Shown here piece after piece: positions 27,674 through 36,489 of a stretch of 64,000 nt of DNA (position 1 is its first letter; the number at the start of each line of letters is the position of its first letter). The DNA comes from Lachnospiraceae bacterium (GTDB lineage Bacteria > Bacillota > Clostridia > Lachnospirales > Lachnospiraceae): the NCBI GenBank assembly GCA_017448245.1, contig JAFSLV010000038.1, forward strand, positions 27,937 to 91,936, written 5' to 3'. The notes beneath the pieces are model-generated. The model was not told the origin of the DNA, made no database searches, and saw only the letters and a program-made list of their open reading frames with translations. The translations under genes and the position numbers were made by a program.

Positions 27674-28789
27674 TTATGCCTCGACCTCGGTCTGCGGCGC
27701 AAATCCGAGACGTTTGAGCGTCTCCTGGTCCATGACGTGGCGGTTGTCCATTGTCTTCATGATATCCACGACCTCGAGATGGCCGTAACTCGACCGGTCC
27801 GCCAGATTGATGATCTGGTTGTCGTCAAAGGTCAGCACGATCGGCCGCATCAGATCGTCGTTTTGCCTGAGTACCAGTGCCTTCTTGCGGCCCGTCAGCT
27901 CCACGCTCGTGCCGGGCATTAAGAGCGTCACGGAATGTAACAACGCATTGACCGCGTCCTTATCATAGTATTCGGGCTTAGCGAGCATCGTCCTGAACAC
28001 CGTCAGCTCCGACATCGGTGTTTCGTCCATGCGCACCGCCGTCAGTTTGTCAAACATGCCGGCAATCTGCAGCACCTGCGAGGCGATCTGCATGTTCTCG
28101 AGCGGCGGCTCGTTCCTTTCCATCAGACGCAGATTGGATTCCGCCTGCACACAGGCTCTCGTGACACCGGGATTGGAAATAAAGGTATCCCTCAGAATGT
28201 CATATCCCGCCCGCTCGTAGGAATGGATCGCAAGCTGTTCCTCATCCGTGTGCTCGCTCTTGTACATCATGTCCGGCGGAACATCGAGCTTGCCGATGTC
28301 ATGGACGACCGCCGCCGTGACCGCGGTGTTTTGCACCGCAAGCGGCACATTGAGTCCGTGCGTGATGATCGCGGACAGGATGGCGGTGTTGAGCGAGTGC
28401 TTGTAGATATAGTCCTCGGTACTGCGCAGGCTCTGGAAAAAATTGATCTTCTTGGTCTCGTTACCGTATTCCTTGATAATCGATGTGACGATAAAGCTCA
28501 GACGCTCCGTTTTTTTCTGCCGGCGGATCACGTCGAGCTCGTCCGCGATCTCAAAGCTCATCACTGTCTGGAAGCGTTCAAAAGCCATATCATCCTCGGA
28601 AAAAGGCGGCACCGGCTCTGCGGGCTCGAGGATAAAGAGGCCGAGCAGGCCAAAGCCCTTGATGCTCTGGATGCTCTGTGCGTCCTTGATGACCTGTGCC
28701 CTCTCATAGAGCAGCACGCCCTTCTTGGAGTAAATCGGACGCGCAAGGCGCATCCCCGGCTTCAACTCATCCACTTTGATGAATCTCAT
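27674..28789 (-). CDS. HD-GYP-like domain protein, GYP motif missing
   Basis: 371 residues. An N-terminal DUF3391-like region (MRFIKVDELKPGMRLARPIY) precedes an HD domain with the metal motif HDIGKLDVPPDMM and the helix FDKLTAVR. The second HD-GYP signature (HHExxDGxGYP) is not found; the corresponding region reads ACVQAESNLRLMERN. It may be a catalytically weak or binding-only c-di-GMP phosphodiesterase relative. The ATG at 28789 overlaps the hemW stop (ATGA). The C terminus abuts pilT. Confidence 0.85.
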   Translation of the reverse strand: MRFIKVDELKPGMRLARPIYSKKGVLLYERAQVIKDAQSIQSIKGFGLLGLFILEPAEPVPPFSEDDMAFERFQTVMSFEIADELDVIRRQKKTERLSFIVTSIIKEYGNETKKINFFQSLRSTEDYIYKHSLNTAILSAIITHGLNVPLAVQNTAVTAAVVHDIGKLDVPPDMMYKSEHTDEEQLAIHSYERAGYDILRDTFISNPGVTRACVQAESNLRLMERNEPPLENMQIASQVLQIAGMFDKLTAVRMDETPMSELTVFRTMLAKPEYYDKDAVNALLHSVTLLMPGTSVELTGRKKALVLRQNDDLMRPIVLTFDDNQIINLADRSSYGHLEVVDIMKTMDNRHVMDQETLKRLGFAPQTEVEA

Positions 28790-30105
28790 GGCTTCTCCTC
28801 GCTTTCTTTGTCTTGCGGCGGACCGTCTTCCTTTGCCTCCCGATCCTGATCTTTTTCTTCGTCTCCCCCGGTGAACGCGTCCTCTTCCTTTTGCTCTTCC
28901 TCCAGCAGAAAGTGAGACATCACCGTATTGCTGACATCCACACCTCTTGCGGTCAGCATCACGCTGCCTTCGTCCTCCTGCATCAGACCGTCCCTGCACA
29001 TGGCGTCGATCACCGCGCCGTAGAGCTCACGCATCGACAGGTGAAAGCATTCCTCAAACCGCGCAAAGCTCACGCCGCGCATCATGCGCAGTCCGAGGAA
29101 CATAAACTCCTCGATCTGTGCCCTGATGTCCAGAACGGTCTCGTTTTCCCTGATCTTTTGTACGTCGCCGTCCGCTTCGATATAGGCGTTCAAATCGCGG
29201 ATATTGGAAAAGCGCGTATTCTCGATCATGGAAGATGCGCCGAGACCAAAGCCCAGATAATCGCCCCTCGTCCAGTAGACGATGTTGTGCTTTGACTCGT
29301 AGCGGTGCGGACGCTCTTCGTCGTTTTTGGCAAAATTGGATATCTCGTAGCGATGGTATCCCGCACTGACAAGGAAGTTGGCTGTCTCCGCATACATCTT
29401 GCGTTCTTCCTCCTCGTCGGGAAGATCGAGCCTGAAAAGCCCCAGGGCATTGTCCCTTGCGGTACGTCCCGACCCGTAGATCTCATGGAAGGGCGTGCCC
29501 TCCTCGATGGTCAGCGCATAGGAGGAGATGTGCTCCGGCTTACAGGCCACGATCTCCCGGAGCGTATTGAGATAGTCGGCATACTTTTGACCGGGCAGTC
29601 CCATCATCACATCGACGCTGATATTCCGGAAGCCTGCGGTACGCGCGTTGCGGTATGCCTCATAAAAATCGGACACCGAATGCACGCGGCCGAGATGCTC
29701 GAGGTCGAGGTTCATCATGGACTGCGCACCGATCGACAGACGCGTGATGCCGAAAGACTTATAGGCTTTGAGCGAATCATACGTCACCGTCCCCGGATTG
29801 AGCTCGAGGGTGATCTCCGCGCCGGTGCGCACATGGAAATGGTCCCTGATATGGTTGAGGATCCGTTCGATCTGTACGGGTGCGATAAACGAAGGCGTGC
29901 CGCCGCCGAAGTAGATGCTCGATACCTCAAAATCGGCCGCACTCTGCTTGGGCAGCGTCGCCGCCGCCTCGGCGATCTCCTGTAACAAAGCCTCCGTATA
30001 CCGCAGCCGGATATCCTCCGCGACATCCGCAAAGGACAGAAAGTCACAGTAATAGCACTTTCCGGCGCAGAACGGGATATGCACATACAACGCGAGACTC
30101 TTCAT
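28786..30105 (-). CDS. hemW: HemW-type radical SAM protein
   Basis: 439 residues. A radical SAM iron-sulfur motif CAGKCYYC sits near residue 13. Other family blocks: IYFGGGTPSF, LELNPGTV, GITRLSIGAQS and DVMMGLPGQ. HemW proteins bind and deliver heme and were once called anaerobic coproporphyrinogen oxidases. An unusual highly acidic tail of about 45 residues ends the protein. It lies 5 bases after lepA. Confidence 0.92.
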   Translation of the reverse strand: MKSLALYVHIPFCAGKCYYCDFLSFADVAEDIRLRYTEALLQEIAEAAATLPKQSAADFEVSSIYFGGGTPSFIAPVQIERILNHIRDHFHVRTGAEITLELNPGTVTYDSLKAYKSFGITRLSIGAQSMMNLDLEHLGRVHSVSDFYEAYRNARTAGFRNISVDVMMGLPGQKYADYLNTLREIVACKPEHISSYALTIEEGTPFHEIYGSGRTARDNALGLFRLDLPDEEEERKMYAETANFLVSAGYHRYEISNFAKNDEERPHRYESKHNIVYWTRGDYLGFGLGASSMIENTRFSNIRDLNAYIEADGDVQKIRENETVLDIRAQIEEFMFLGLRMMRGVSFARFEECFHLSMRELYGAVIDAMCRDGLMQEDEGSVMLTARGVDVSNTVMSHFLLEEEQKEEDAFTGGDEEKDQDREAKEDGPPQDKESEEKP

Positions 30106-30110
30106 CTTGG

Positions 30111-31928
30111 TCAGCCTTCGTCATCGAGTTTCAGCACGTTGAGGAAGGCGGACTGCGGGATCTCGACACTGCCGATCTGCCGCATCTTTTTCTTGCCCTC
30201 CTTTTGTTTTTCGAGGAGCTTGCGCTTTCTCGAGATATCGCCGCCGTAGCACTTGGCCAGCACATCCTTACGGAGCGCCTTGACGGTTTCCCTTGCGATC
30301 ACCTTGCCTCCGATGGCCGCCTGGATCGGGATTTCAAACAGATGCCTGGGAATCTCCTCCTTGAGCTTTTCGCACATCTTCCTGCCGCGCTCGTAGGCGC
30401 CGTCCGCATGCACGATAAAGGAGAGCGCATCCACCTGCTCTTTGTTGATCAGGATATCGAGCTTGACCAGATCGCTGCGCATATAATCCGACAGCTCATA
30501 ATCAAAGGACGCATATCCGCGCGAGCGGCTCTTTAAGGCGTCAAAAAAATCATAGATCACTTCGTTGAGCGGGAGCTTGTACCTGAGCACGGCGCGGTTC
30601 TTTTCGATGTATTCCGTGCTCACGTAGATACCGCGACGCTCCTGGCACAGCTGCATGATCGATCCGACATACTCCGGCGTCACCATGATCTCGCCGTCGA
30701 TGACGGGTTCCTCCATGTATTCGATCTCCGACGGATCCGGCAGATTGGTCGGATTGGTCAGATCCACGCACGTGCCGTCCGTTTTGTGCACCTTGTAGAT
30801 GACGCTCGGTGCGGTCGTCACGAGGTCGATGCTGTACTCGCGGATGAGCCGCTCCTCGATGACCTCGAGATGCAACAGACCGAGGAAGCCGCACCGGAAG
30901 CCGAAACCGAGCGCCTGGCTGGTCTCCGGCTCATACAGGAGCGAGGCGTCATTGAGCTGCAGCTTTTCGAGCGCGTCACGCAGCTCCGGATATCTGGCCG
31001 TATCCGCGGGATAAAAGCCGCAGTAGACCATCGGCAGCACCTTCTTATAACCGGGCAGCGCCTCCGCACAGGGATTGGCGGCATCCGTTACCGTGTCTCC
31101 CACGCGGGCATTGCGGATATTTTTAATCGAGGCCGTAAAGTAACCGACCATACCGGCGGACAGTTCCTCGCAGGGGATGAACTGTCCCGGACCGAAGGTG
31201 CCCGTCTCGACCACCTCCTCCTCCGCGCCGGACTGCATGAAACGCACGCGCATGCCCTTTTTGAGCCGGCCGTCCCTGACACGAACAAAGACGATGACCC
31301 CGCGATAGGAATCATAGGTCGAATCAAAAATCAGGCATTTTAAGGGCGCACCGGGATCGCCGCCGGGTGCGGGAATCTTCCTGATCACGCTTTCGAGCAC
31401 ATCTTCGATGCCGGTACCGAGCTTGGCGGAGACCTCCGGCGCGTCCTGTGCCTCGATCCCGATTACCTCCTCGATCTCGTCCTTTACCTTTTTCGGCTCC
31501 GCGCTCGGCAGATCGATCTTGTTGATCACGGGAAACACGTCGAGATCGTGATCGAGCGCCAGATAGACATTGGCGAGTGTCTGGGCCTCGACCCCCTGGG
31601 TGGCATCGACCACCAGGATCGCACCGTCACAGGCCGCAAGAGACCGCGAAACCTCATACCCGAAATCCACATGCCCCGGGGTGTCGATCATGTTCAGCAC
31701 GTATTCTTCCCCGTTTTGTGCATGATACACCATCCGGACACACTGCGACTTGATCGTAATGCCGCGTTCCCGCTCGATGTCCATGTTATCGAGCACCTGG
31801 TCCTGCATCTCCCGGTCGGTCAAAACGCCTGTTTTTTCTATGATCCGGTCCGCAAGCGTGCTTTTTCCGTGATCGATATGCGCCACGATGCAAAAATTGC
31901 GGATGTTTTGTTGTCTGTTTTGTGCCAT
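30111..31928 (-). CDS. lepA: Elongation factor 4 (LepA)
   Basis: 605 residues. A ribosome-bound GTPase that acts during stressed or stalled translation. The GTP motifs are intact: [14 protein letters not shown], the switch region [14 protein letters not shown] and NKIDLPSA. It starts the translation-centred operon, and its C-terminal domain ([20 protein letters not shown](K)) is typical. Confidence 0.97.
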   Translation of the reverse strand: MAQNRQQNIRNFCIVAHIDHGKSTLADRIIEKTGVLTDREMQDQVLDNMDIERERGITIKSQCVRMVYHAQNGEEYVLNMIDTPGHVDFGYEVSRSLAACDGAILVVDATQGVEAQTLANVYLALDHDLDVFPVINKIDLPSAEPKKVKDEIEEVIGIEAQDAPEVSAKLGTGIEDVLESVIRKIPAPGGDPGAPLKCLIFDSTYDSYRGVIVFVRVRDGRLKKGMRVRFMQSGAEEEVVETGTFGPGQFIPCEELSAGMVGYFTASIKNIRNARVGDTVTDAANPCAEALPGYKKVLPMVYCGFYPADTARYPELRDALEKLQLNDASLLYEPETSQALGFGFRCGFLGLLHLEVIEERLIREYSIDLVTTAPSVIYKVHKTDGTCVDLTNPTNLPDPSEIEYMEEPVIDGEIMVTPEYVGSIMQLCQERRGIYVSTEYIEKNRAVLRYKLPLNEVIYDFFDALKSRSRGYASFDYELSDYMRSDLVKLDILINKEQVDALSFIVHADGAYERGRKMCEKLKEEIPRHLFEIPIQAAIGGKVIARETVKALRKDVLAKCYGGDISRKRKLLEKQKEGKKKMRQIGSVEIPQSAFLNVLKLDDEG

Positions 31929-31967
31929 CTCGTATGATCCGGGTGCAAATGTATGATCTACCTATAA

Positions 31968-31996
31968 ATGATACCATAATCGGGGGTGTGAAACAA
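31968..31996 (-). promoter_or_regulatory. Promoter of the lepA operon
   Basis: On the minus strand TTGTTT (31996-31991) and TATCAT (31973-31968) are 17 bases apart, with TGG before the -10 (extended -10). Confidence 0.55.
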
Positions 31997-32030
31997 CGTG
32001 AAACATTTTGAGGAAACGGGGCATTTTTCC

Positions 32031-32059
32031 TTGACAAGGCGGTGACCATCCGATAAAAT
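32031..32059 (+). promoter_or_regulatory. rpsT promoter
   Basis: TTGACA (32031-32036) and TAAAAT (32054-32059) are 17 bases apart, a strong match as expected for a ribosomal protein gene. The leader of about 60 bases contains a small GTGC/GCAC hairpin. Confidence 0.8.
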
Positions 32060-32125
32060 ATTTTGTGCTGTGCAATCGCACGGCCCGTTATTTTATGTAA
32101 GGTTTCAGCAGGGAGAATTAAGGGA

Positions 32126-32386
32126 ATGGCAAACATCAAATCACAGAAAAAACGGATTCTGACCAACGAAAAAGCGGCTGCTCGCAACAAGGCCGTCAAA
32201 AGCGGTGTCAAGACCGCCGTCAAAAAGGTCCGCGCCGCCATTGACGCAAAGGACAAGGAGGCCGCCAAAGAAGCGCTCGTTCAGGCAACCTCCACGATCG
32301 ACCGCGCAAAGAGCAAGGGTGTCTTAAAGAAAAACACCGCCTCTCGCAAGGTATCGCGTCTTGCGCAGGCGGTGGATAAGATCTGA
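32126..32386 (+). CDS. rpsT: Ribosomal protein S20
   Basis: 86 residues. Lys/Ala-rich all-helical protein with the family start MANIKSQKKRILTNEKAAAR and end RKVSRLAQAVDKI. The ATG at 32126 is set by AGGGAGAATTAAGGG upstream; the longer frame from 32063 starts inside the leader and is rejected. Confidence 0.95.
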   Translation: MANIKSQKKRILTNEKAAARNKAVKSGVKTAVKKVRAAIDAKDKEAAKEALVQATSTIDRAKSKGVLKKNTASRKVSRLAQAVDKI

Positions 32387-32403
32387 TTCGTTTTTTCCGC
32401 TTT

Positions 32404-33345
32404 TTAATTCGGATTGGCAAAATCGATCACCGGATTTTCGGGCTGGCTGCATTTTTCGACGCTGATCGCTTCGAGCACCGGCCCTTCTCCGTGATATTCT
32501 TTGACATATTCTCTGCCGACACGTGCCGTGACATCCACCCACTCCTTGTCCTTGAGCTTGTAGGCCCCCCGGTACTGTGTCACAAATCCCAGAAACTGCA
32601 TATCCTGCGCACAGCACGTCATGGCCATGCGCCCCGGCACAAAGCGGTCCTTCGGAAACTGTCTGGGTTTTAATACCATTCCCGAAAAATGCACCTGCCT
32701 GCCCTCATACCGGTCAAGGTTTTCAAGCGCATCCAGATAAAACATCCCGAAGCCGTAGCTGTTGAGTTCGATCGGATCGCTGCTCAGATCAAACGGCAGA
32801 TCCTCGTCGAGCGTGACATTGATCTCTCCGTTTTCATCCTCAAAGATGATATCCGCTTTTTGTGTGATGGCCTTGACGTTCCGCTTGAAGGAAGCCAGAT
32901 CCTCCATGCCGTCGCAGCGGTTGAACATCACGAGCTCCGAATTCCTCAGCTGCTCCGCAAGCAGGGATTTCATATTGGTAAAATACATGGAAAACGTGGA
33001 TGCGTCGATGGTTGTCATCTGCTGCTCGAGGTGCCAGACCGCAGGCAGCTGCATATTCCTGAAATCCCACATACCGTTCCACTCGATCAGGACACGTTCG
33101 GGGTCATATTCCTTATCCAGTTCCTTTAAACGCTCCGGGGTAAACGAAGCCTCGTCGTCGATGGTGACGATCACGGTATTTGTCTCCGTCAAAAGCGCGT
33201 CCCCGTAGGCTTCCTCTCCCTCTTCGCAGACGATCAGAAGCGTTCGTCCCTTGGCCTTGAAATAAGGCTGCGCCAGTGTGTAACGGAAAAAAGAGGTCTT
33301 TCCGCTTTCCAGAAATCCGTTGATTACATACGTGGGCTTGGCCAT
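32404..33345 (-). CDS. G3E-like GTPase fused to a DUF1980/TIGR03943-like domain
   Basis: 313 residues. The N-terminal half is a CobW/UreG-type P-loop GTPase (INGFLESGKTSFF as P-loop; FNRCDG as base motif), with no CxCC metal motif. The C-terminal third (~215-313; GMVLKPRQFPKDRFVPGR, then MTCCAQDMQFLGF and WVDVTARV) matches the C-terminal domain of the TIGR03943/DUF1980 proteins that accompany a metal-linked permease. It lies 13 bases after the CobW-like gene, which suggests a metal-handling pair. Confidence 0.75.
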   Translation of the reverse strand: MAKPTYVINGFLESGKTSFFRYTLAQPYFKAKGRTLLIVCEEGEEAYGDALLTETNTVIVTIDDEASFTPERLKELDKEYDPERVLIEWNGMWDFRNMQLPAVWHLEQQMTTIDASTFSMYFTNMKSLLAEQLRNSELVMFNRCDGMEDLASFKRNVKAITQKADIIFEDENGEINVTLDEDLPFDLSSDPIELNSYGFGMFYLDALENLDRYEGRQVHFSGMVLKPRQFPKDRFVPGRMAMTCCAQDMQFLGFVTQYRGAYKLKDKEWVDVTARVGREYVKEYHGEGPVLEAISVEKCSQPENPVIDFANPN

Positions 33346-33358
33346 GTGTTTTCCCTCC

Positions 33359-34720
33359 TCAGCCGCGCAGGAGCGCTTCGAGCGCTTCTTCCCTGAGATC
33401 CGCGCCGATCACGACGATCTTTCCCGTCACATCCGGATGCGCCGCATCCCGGATCTCCGTTTCGCCGGGCACATGGTCAAATTCAAACCACCTGCCCTCC
33501 TCATCCTGCAATATACCTTTGGCGCGCAGGATAAATCCATAGGCCTCTTCGTCGGCACATGCGTCAATCATCTTCCTGACCTGCTCCCTCGTATAGCGGT
33601 GCGGTGTCTCGATCCCGAAGCTGCCGAAAACTTCATCGGCATCATGTCCGTGATGGTGATGGTGGTGATGATGTTCATCGTCCGCAAGGCCGTGCGCGTG
33701 CTGATAGTCATGGGTATGATGTACGACCACCCCGTCGTGATCATGATCGTCATGGTCGTGATCGTCATGATCATGATGACGGTGCTCATGGTCGTGATCG
33801 TCATGGTCATGATGATGGTGGTGATCATGGTCGTGATCGTCATGGTCATGATGATGGTGCTCATGGTCGTGATCGTCATGGTCATGATGACGGTGATCAT
33901 GGTCGTGATCGTCATGGTCATGATGATGGTGGTGATCATGGTCGTGATCGTCATGGTCATGATGATGGTGGTGATCATGGTCGTGATCGTCATGGTCATG
34001 ATGATGGTGGTCATGATCGTGATCGTCATGGTCATGATGATGGTCATGATCATGCCCGTGCTCCTCATCATGATGATACGCCTCGACCGCCTGACGGAGA
34101 ATCTCCGCCGCCAGATCCCTCGTCCCTTCAAAGGTATCGAGGATGTCCCTGCCGTTTAACTCCGCAAGAGGCGTCGTGATAATCGTCGCCTTGTCATTGT
34201 GGCTGCGGACCATCTCCGCCGCCTCTTCGATCGTTTTCTGGTCGGCCTTGTCTGTTCTGGTGAGAATGATCGTCCCCGCATTCGCGAGCTGGTCCGTGAT
34301 AAACTCACCGAAATTTTTGATATAGAGCTTTGCCTTGGTACAGTCAAGTACCGTCACCGCGGCATTGAGCTCACAGTCTCCCGTTTCATCCGTTACGTTT
34401 TTGATCGCATTCATGACATCGGAGAGCTTGCCGACCCCCGATGGTTCGATCAGAATCCGCTCCGGCGTGTATTTGGTCATCACTTCCTTGAGTGACTCGC
34501 CGAAATCACCGACCAGGGAGCAGCAGATGCAGCCGGCGTTCATCTCCCGGATCTCAATGCCGGCTTCCTTTAAAAAGCCGCCGTCGATACCGATCTCACC
34601 GAATTCGTTTTCGATCAGAACGACTCTTGTGCCCGCGAGCGCCTCCGAAAGCAGTTTTTTGATGAGCGTCGTCTTGCCGGCTCCGAGAAACCCGGAAATA
34701 ATATCGATTTTTGTACTCAT
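33359..34720 (-). CDS. CobW/ZNG1-type zinc-metallochaperone GTPase with giant His/Asp linker
   Basis: 453 residues. G domain at ~1-210: P-loop GFLGAGKTTLI, the metal motif GCICC (CxCC) at residues 63-67, and LTRTDKAD for guanine. Residues ~216-359 are almost entirely His and Asp, built of eight tandem units of 12-13 residues. The C-terminal CobW_C domain (~360-453) contains AKGILQDEEGRWFEFDHV. The role is inferred as zinc (or Ni/Co) transfer or storage. The ATG at 34720 is preceded by AGAAAGGA. Confidence 0.9.
   Translation of the reverse strand: MSTKIDIISGFLGAGKTTLIKKLLSEALAGTRVVLIENEFGEIGIDGGFLKEAGIEIREMNAGCICCSLVGDFGESLKEVMTKYTPERILIEPSGVGKLSDVMNAIKNVTDETGDCELNAAVTVLDCTKAKLYIKNFGEFITDQLANAGTIILTRTDKADQKTIEEAAEMVRSHNDKATIITTPLAELNGRDILDTFEGTRDLAAEILRQAVEAYHHDEEHGHDHDHHHDHDDHDHDHHHHDHDDHDHDHHHHHDHDDHDHDHHHHHDHDDHDHDHRHHDHDDHDHEHHHHDHDDHDHDHHHHHDHDDHDHEHRHHDHDDHDHDDHDHDGVVVHHTHDYQHAHGLADDEHHHHHHHHGHDADEVFGSFGIETPHRYTREQVRKMIDACADEEAYGFILRAKGILQDEEGRWFEFDHVPGETEIRDAAHPDVTGKIVVIGADLREEALEALLRG
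33737..34033 (-). repeat. Tandem 36-39 base repeats encoding His/Asp units
   Basis: Eight units, each of 12 or 13 codons, with the core DHDDHDHDHHHH, differing by single His-to-Arg or Asp-to-Glu changes. The DNA is a near-perfect tandem repeat, so copy number should vary by slippage. On the opposite strand the same DNA gives an open frame of Val/Met-rich code, which I regard as an artefact. Confidence 0.9.
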
Positions 34721-34755
34721 GGTAACTGTCCTTTCTTTCTGATAGTTGTTCCTAT

Positions 34756-34784
34756 AGTATACCACAAGTCACAACGTACGGTAA
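34756..34784 (-). promoter_or_regulatory. Possible promoter for the CobW-GTPase pair
   Basis: TTACCG (34784-34779) and TATACT (34761-34756) are 17 bases apart on the minus strand. The -35 is weak. No inverted repeat resembling a Zur box was seen. Confidence 0.4.
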
Positions 34785-34791
34785 GCCGTTC

Positions 34792-36348
34792 TCAATCGAG
34801 CTTTACCGTATAAGAAACGACCTCTCCCCTGCTTTTGCCGCAGCTGCACAGATAGCCGGCATCTTCGGTACGTCCGCAGCCGATCACGCTCTTATTTTCC
34901 GTCCGGTACTGTACGGAGGTCGAGCCCGCCGTATGCTCCGGTAAGGAAGAGGAACCGGGCCCCGTGTAACTGCCGCCGAGACCCACACCGCAGGTCGAAC
35001 AGCTCCCCGACCAGTACTGTTTGCCGGATGCGTCGGGGCCGTAAGGACCGCTCCAGACCATCGTCCCGCGGCAGACATTGACCGGCACCCTCACGCTTTC
35101 CGTGCGGTAGCACGATGCGTCATGACGATGCCCCGTTTCCAGCGTAAAACAGCCGCCCTGCACGGGGGATACATAATCATCCGCGGGGCCGTCCGCGGTC
35201 GGTGCCATGTCGTTACTCATCACCGTCTCCGAAACAGACGCCGTGCTGTGTACGTGATGCGCGACCTCCAGTGTCCCTGCGGTGCCCGTTACGGCATCGA
35301 CTTCCACGGTAAAGGCCCCGTAGTAGCCTTCGGCAAAGGTATAGGTCGTCTGTCCCGCGGGGATCCAGACCACCGGGCCGATCGCACTGTGATCGGGCAT
35401 CGTGCCCGCAGACAGCGTGCCCTCCGCCGTCAGATAGGTCCTTCCGGAAAGCACATGGGCACTGCCCGCATCCCCTTCGGGGAGCGACACGGGTCCCGCT
35501 TCCTGCGTATTCTGCACGGCTTCCCGCGGTACGGACGCAGACTGCAGCGCTTCGAGACGCTCCATTCTCGTCAGCAGAAGGTCGAGCTTGGCATTGGCCG
35601 TATCGACGCCCTGCTGCAGCGCATAGAGATCGATGTTTTCCGCAATCTGTGCCGCAAGCAGGTTGAGGTCGGGCACTTCCGTCGTCCGTTCGTGATCGAG
35701 CGTCTCCAGATAAGCCGCCAGCATGCTCAGGTCGGTATTCTCTCTTTCCCTCAGAGCCTCGGTCAGCGTCGTGATGTCCGTATTGACCTGTTCATAATTG
35801 GTACTGATCCATTGCATCGTGACGGAGATATCCTCCATCTGGCGCATGATTTCCGTCATGGACAAGACGTCTCCTTCCGAAAGCAGCATCATCACCGCGT
35901 CGATCTTGTCATACGCATTGGTGATCTCCGTCCGCAGTGCGCTGAGCAGGGTCTGCGTATCGTTCCATGCGCGCACGACATCGGCCGCCGCATCGTCCCT
36001 TGATTCCACGAAACTGCCGATACTCGTCACCGCGCCGGAGGAGATATCGATCTTTTCATGCAGTTCGCTTAAGGAACAACGCATGGTCTCGAGCTGTTCG
36101 ATAATCTTGTCCCCGAGTATGATCTCCGGCTCCACCGTTTCCGTGACGGAGACCATCACCCGGTCCCCCTCCCGGATCAGCGTCTCCCCCGTTTCCATCT
36201 GATCCAGATGACGGATCCCCGCGGAGATCACGGTCCCGCACAGCAGTGTCACCAGAATGACGGCCGCCAGCACGCTGACCACCGCATGTGTGCGCATCTT
36301 CTTTAACAGCATGCGCACGGAAATCATCTGACTCCTGATCTTCCCCAT
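34792..36348 (-). CDS. Membrane-anchored surface protein with coiled coil and phage-tail-like motif
   Basis: 518 residues. A membrane segment at ~22-45, a long helical/coiled-coil stretch (~60-280, with repeated TLLSALRTEI/MMLLSEGDVL-type heptads), a middle part of the form VLSGRTYLTAEGTLSAGTMP...IPAGQTTYTFAEGYYG, which resembles phage tail-fibre repeats of the 'SGKT..G...GTM' type, and a Cys/His-rich C terminus (CSTCGVG, GCGRTEDAGYLCSCGK). The family is not known to me. It lies alone between rnpB-region genes and the metal GTPases under its own good promoter. Confidence 0.7.
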   Translation of the reverse strand: MGKIRSQMISVRMLLKKMRTHAVVSVLAAVILVTLLCGTVISAGIRHLDQMETGETLIREGDRVMVSVTETVEPEIILGDKIIEQLETMRCSLSELHEKIDISSGAVTSIGSFVESRDDAAADVVRAWNDTQTLLSALRTEITNAYDKIDAVMMLLSEGDVLSMTEIMRQMEDISVTMQWISTNYEQVNTDITTLTEALRERENTDLSMLAAYLETLDHERTTEVPDLNLLAAQIAENIDLYALQQGVDTANAKLDLLLTRMERLEALQSASVPREAVQNTQEAGPVSLPEGDAGSAHVLSGRTYLTAEGTLSAGTMPDHSAIGPVVWIPAGQTTYTFAEGYYGAFTVEVDAVTGTAGTLEVAHHVHSTASVSETVMSNDMAPTADGPADDYVSPVQGGCFTLETGHRHDASCYRTESVRVPVNVCRGTMVWSGPYGPDASGKQYWSGSCSTCGVGLGGSYTGPGSSSLPEHTAGSTSVQYRTENKSVIGCGRTEDAGYLCSCGKSRGEVVSYTVKLD

Positions 36349-36453
36349 AGTGTGCTCCTCTCCATAAAAACAAAACCCACAGTATCACAACATGTTCCCG
36401 GAAACACCGCACACGAAGATGCGCGGAAGCCGGTGAATACCGGCAGGGCATAA

Positions 36454-36482
36454 ATATAACTGATTTATAAAACTTTTGTCAA
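36454..36482 (-). promoter_or_regulatory. Promoter for the 518-residue surface protein
   Basis: TTGACA (36482-36477) and TTATAT (36459-36454) are 17 bases apart on the minus strand, roughly 105 bases upstream of the ATG at 36348. Confidence 0.65.
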
Positions 36483-36489
36483 GAATTTT

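Noticed and set aside
33737-34033. Possible CRISPR array because of regular 36-39 base repeats
   Set aside because: The repeats are contiguous, code for His/Asp units in a protein frame and have no unique spacers.
33320-34159. Plus-strand open frame of Val/Met repeats opposite the His/Asp region
   Set aside because: It mirrors the tandem repeat of the CobW-type gene on the minus strand and shows no separate domain or ribosome site.
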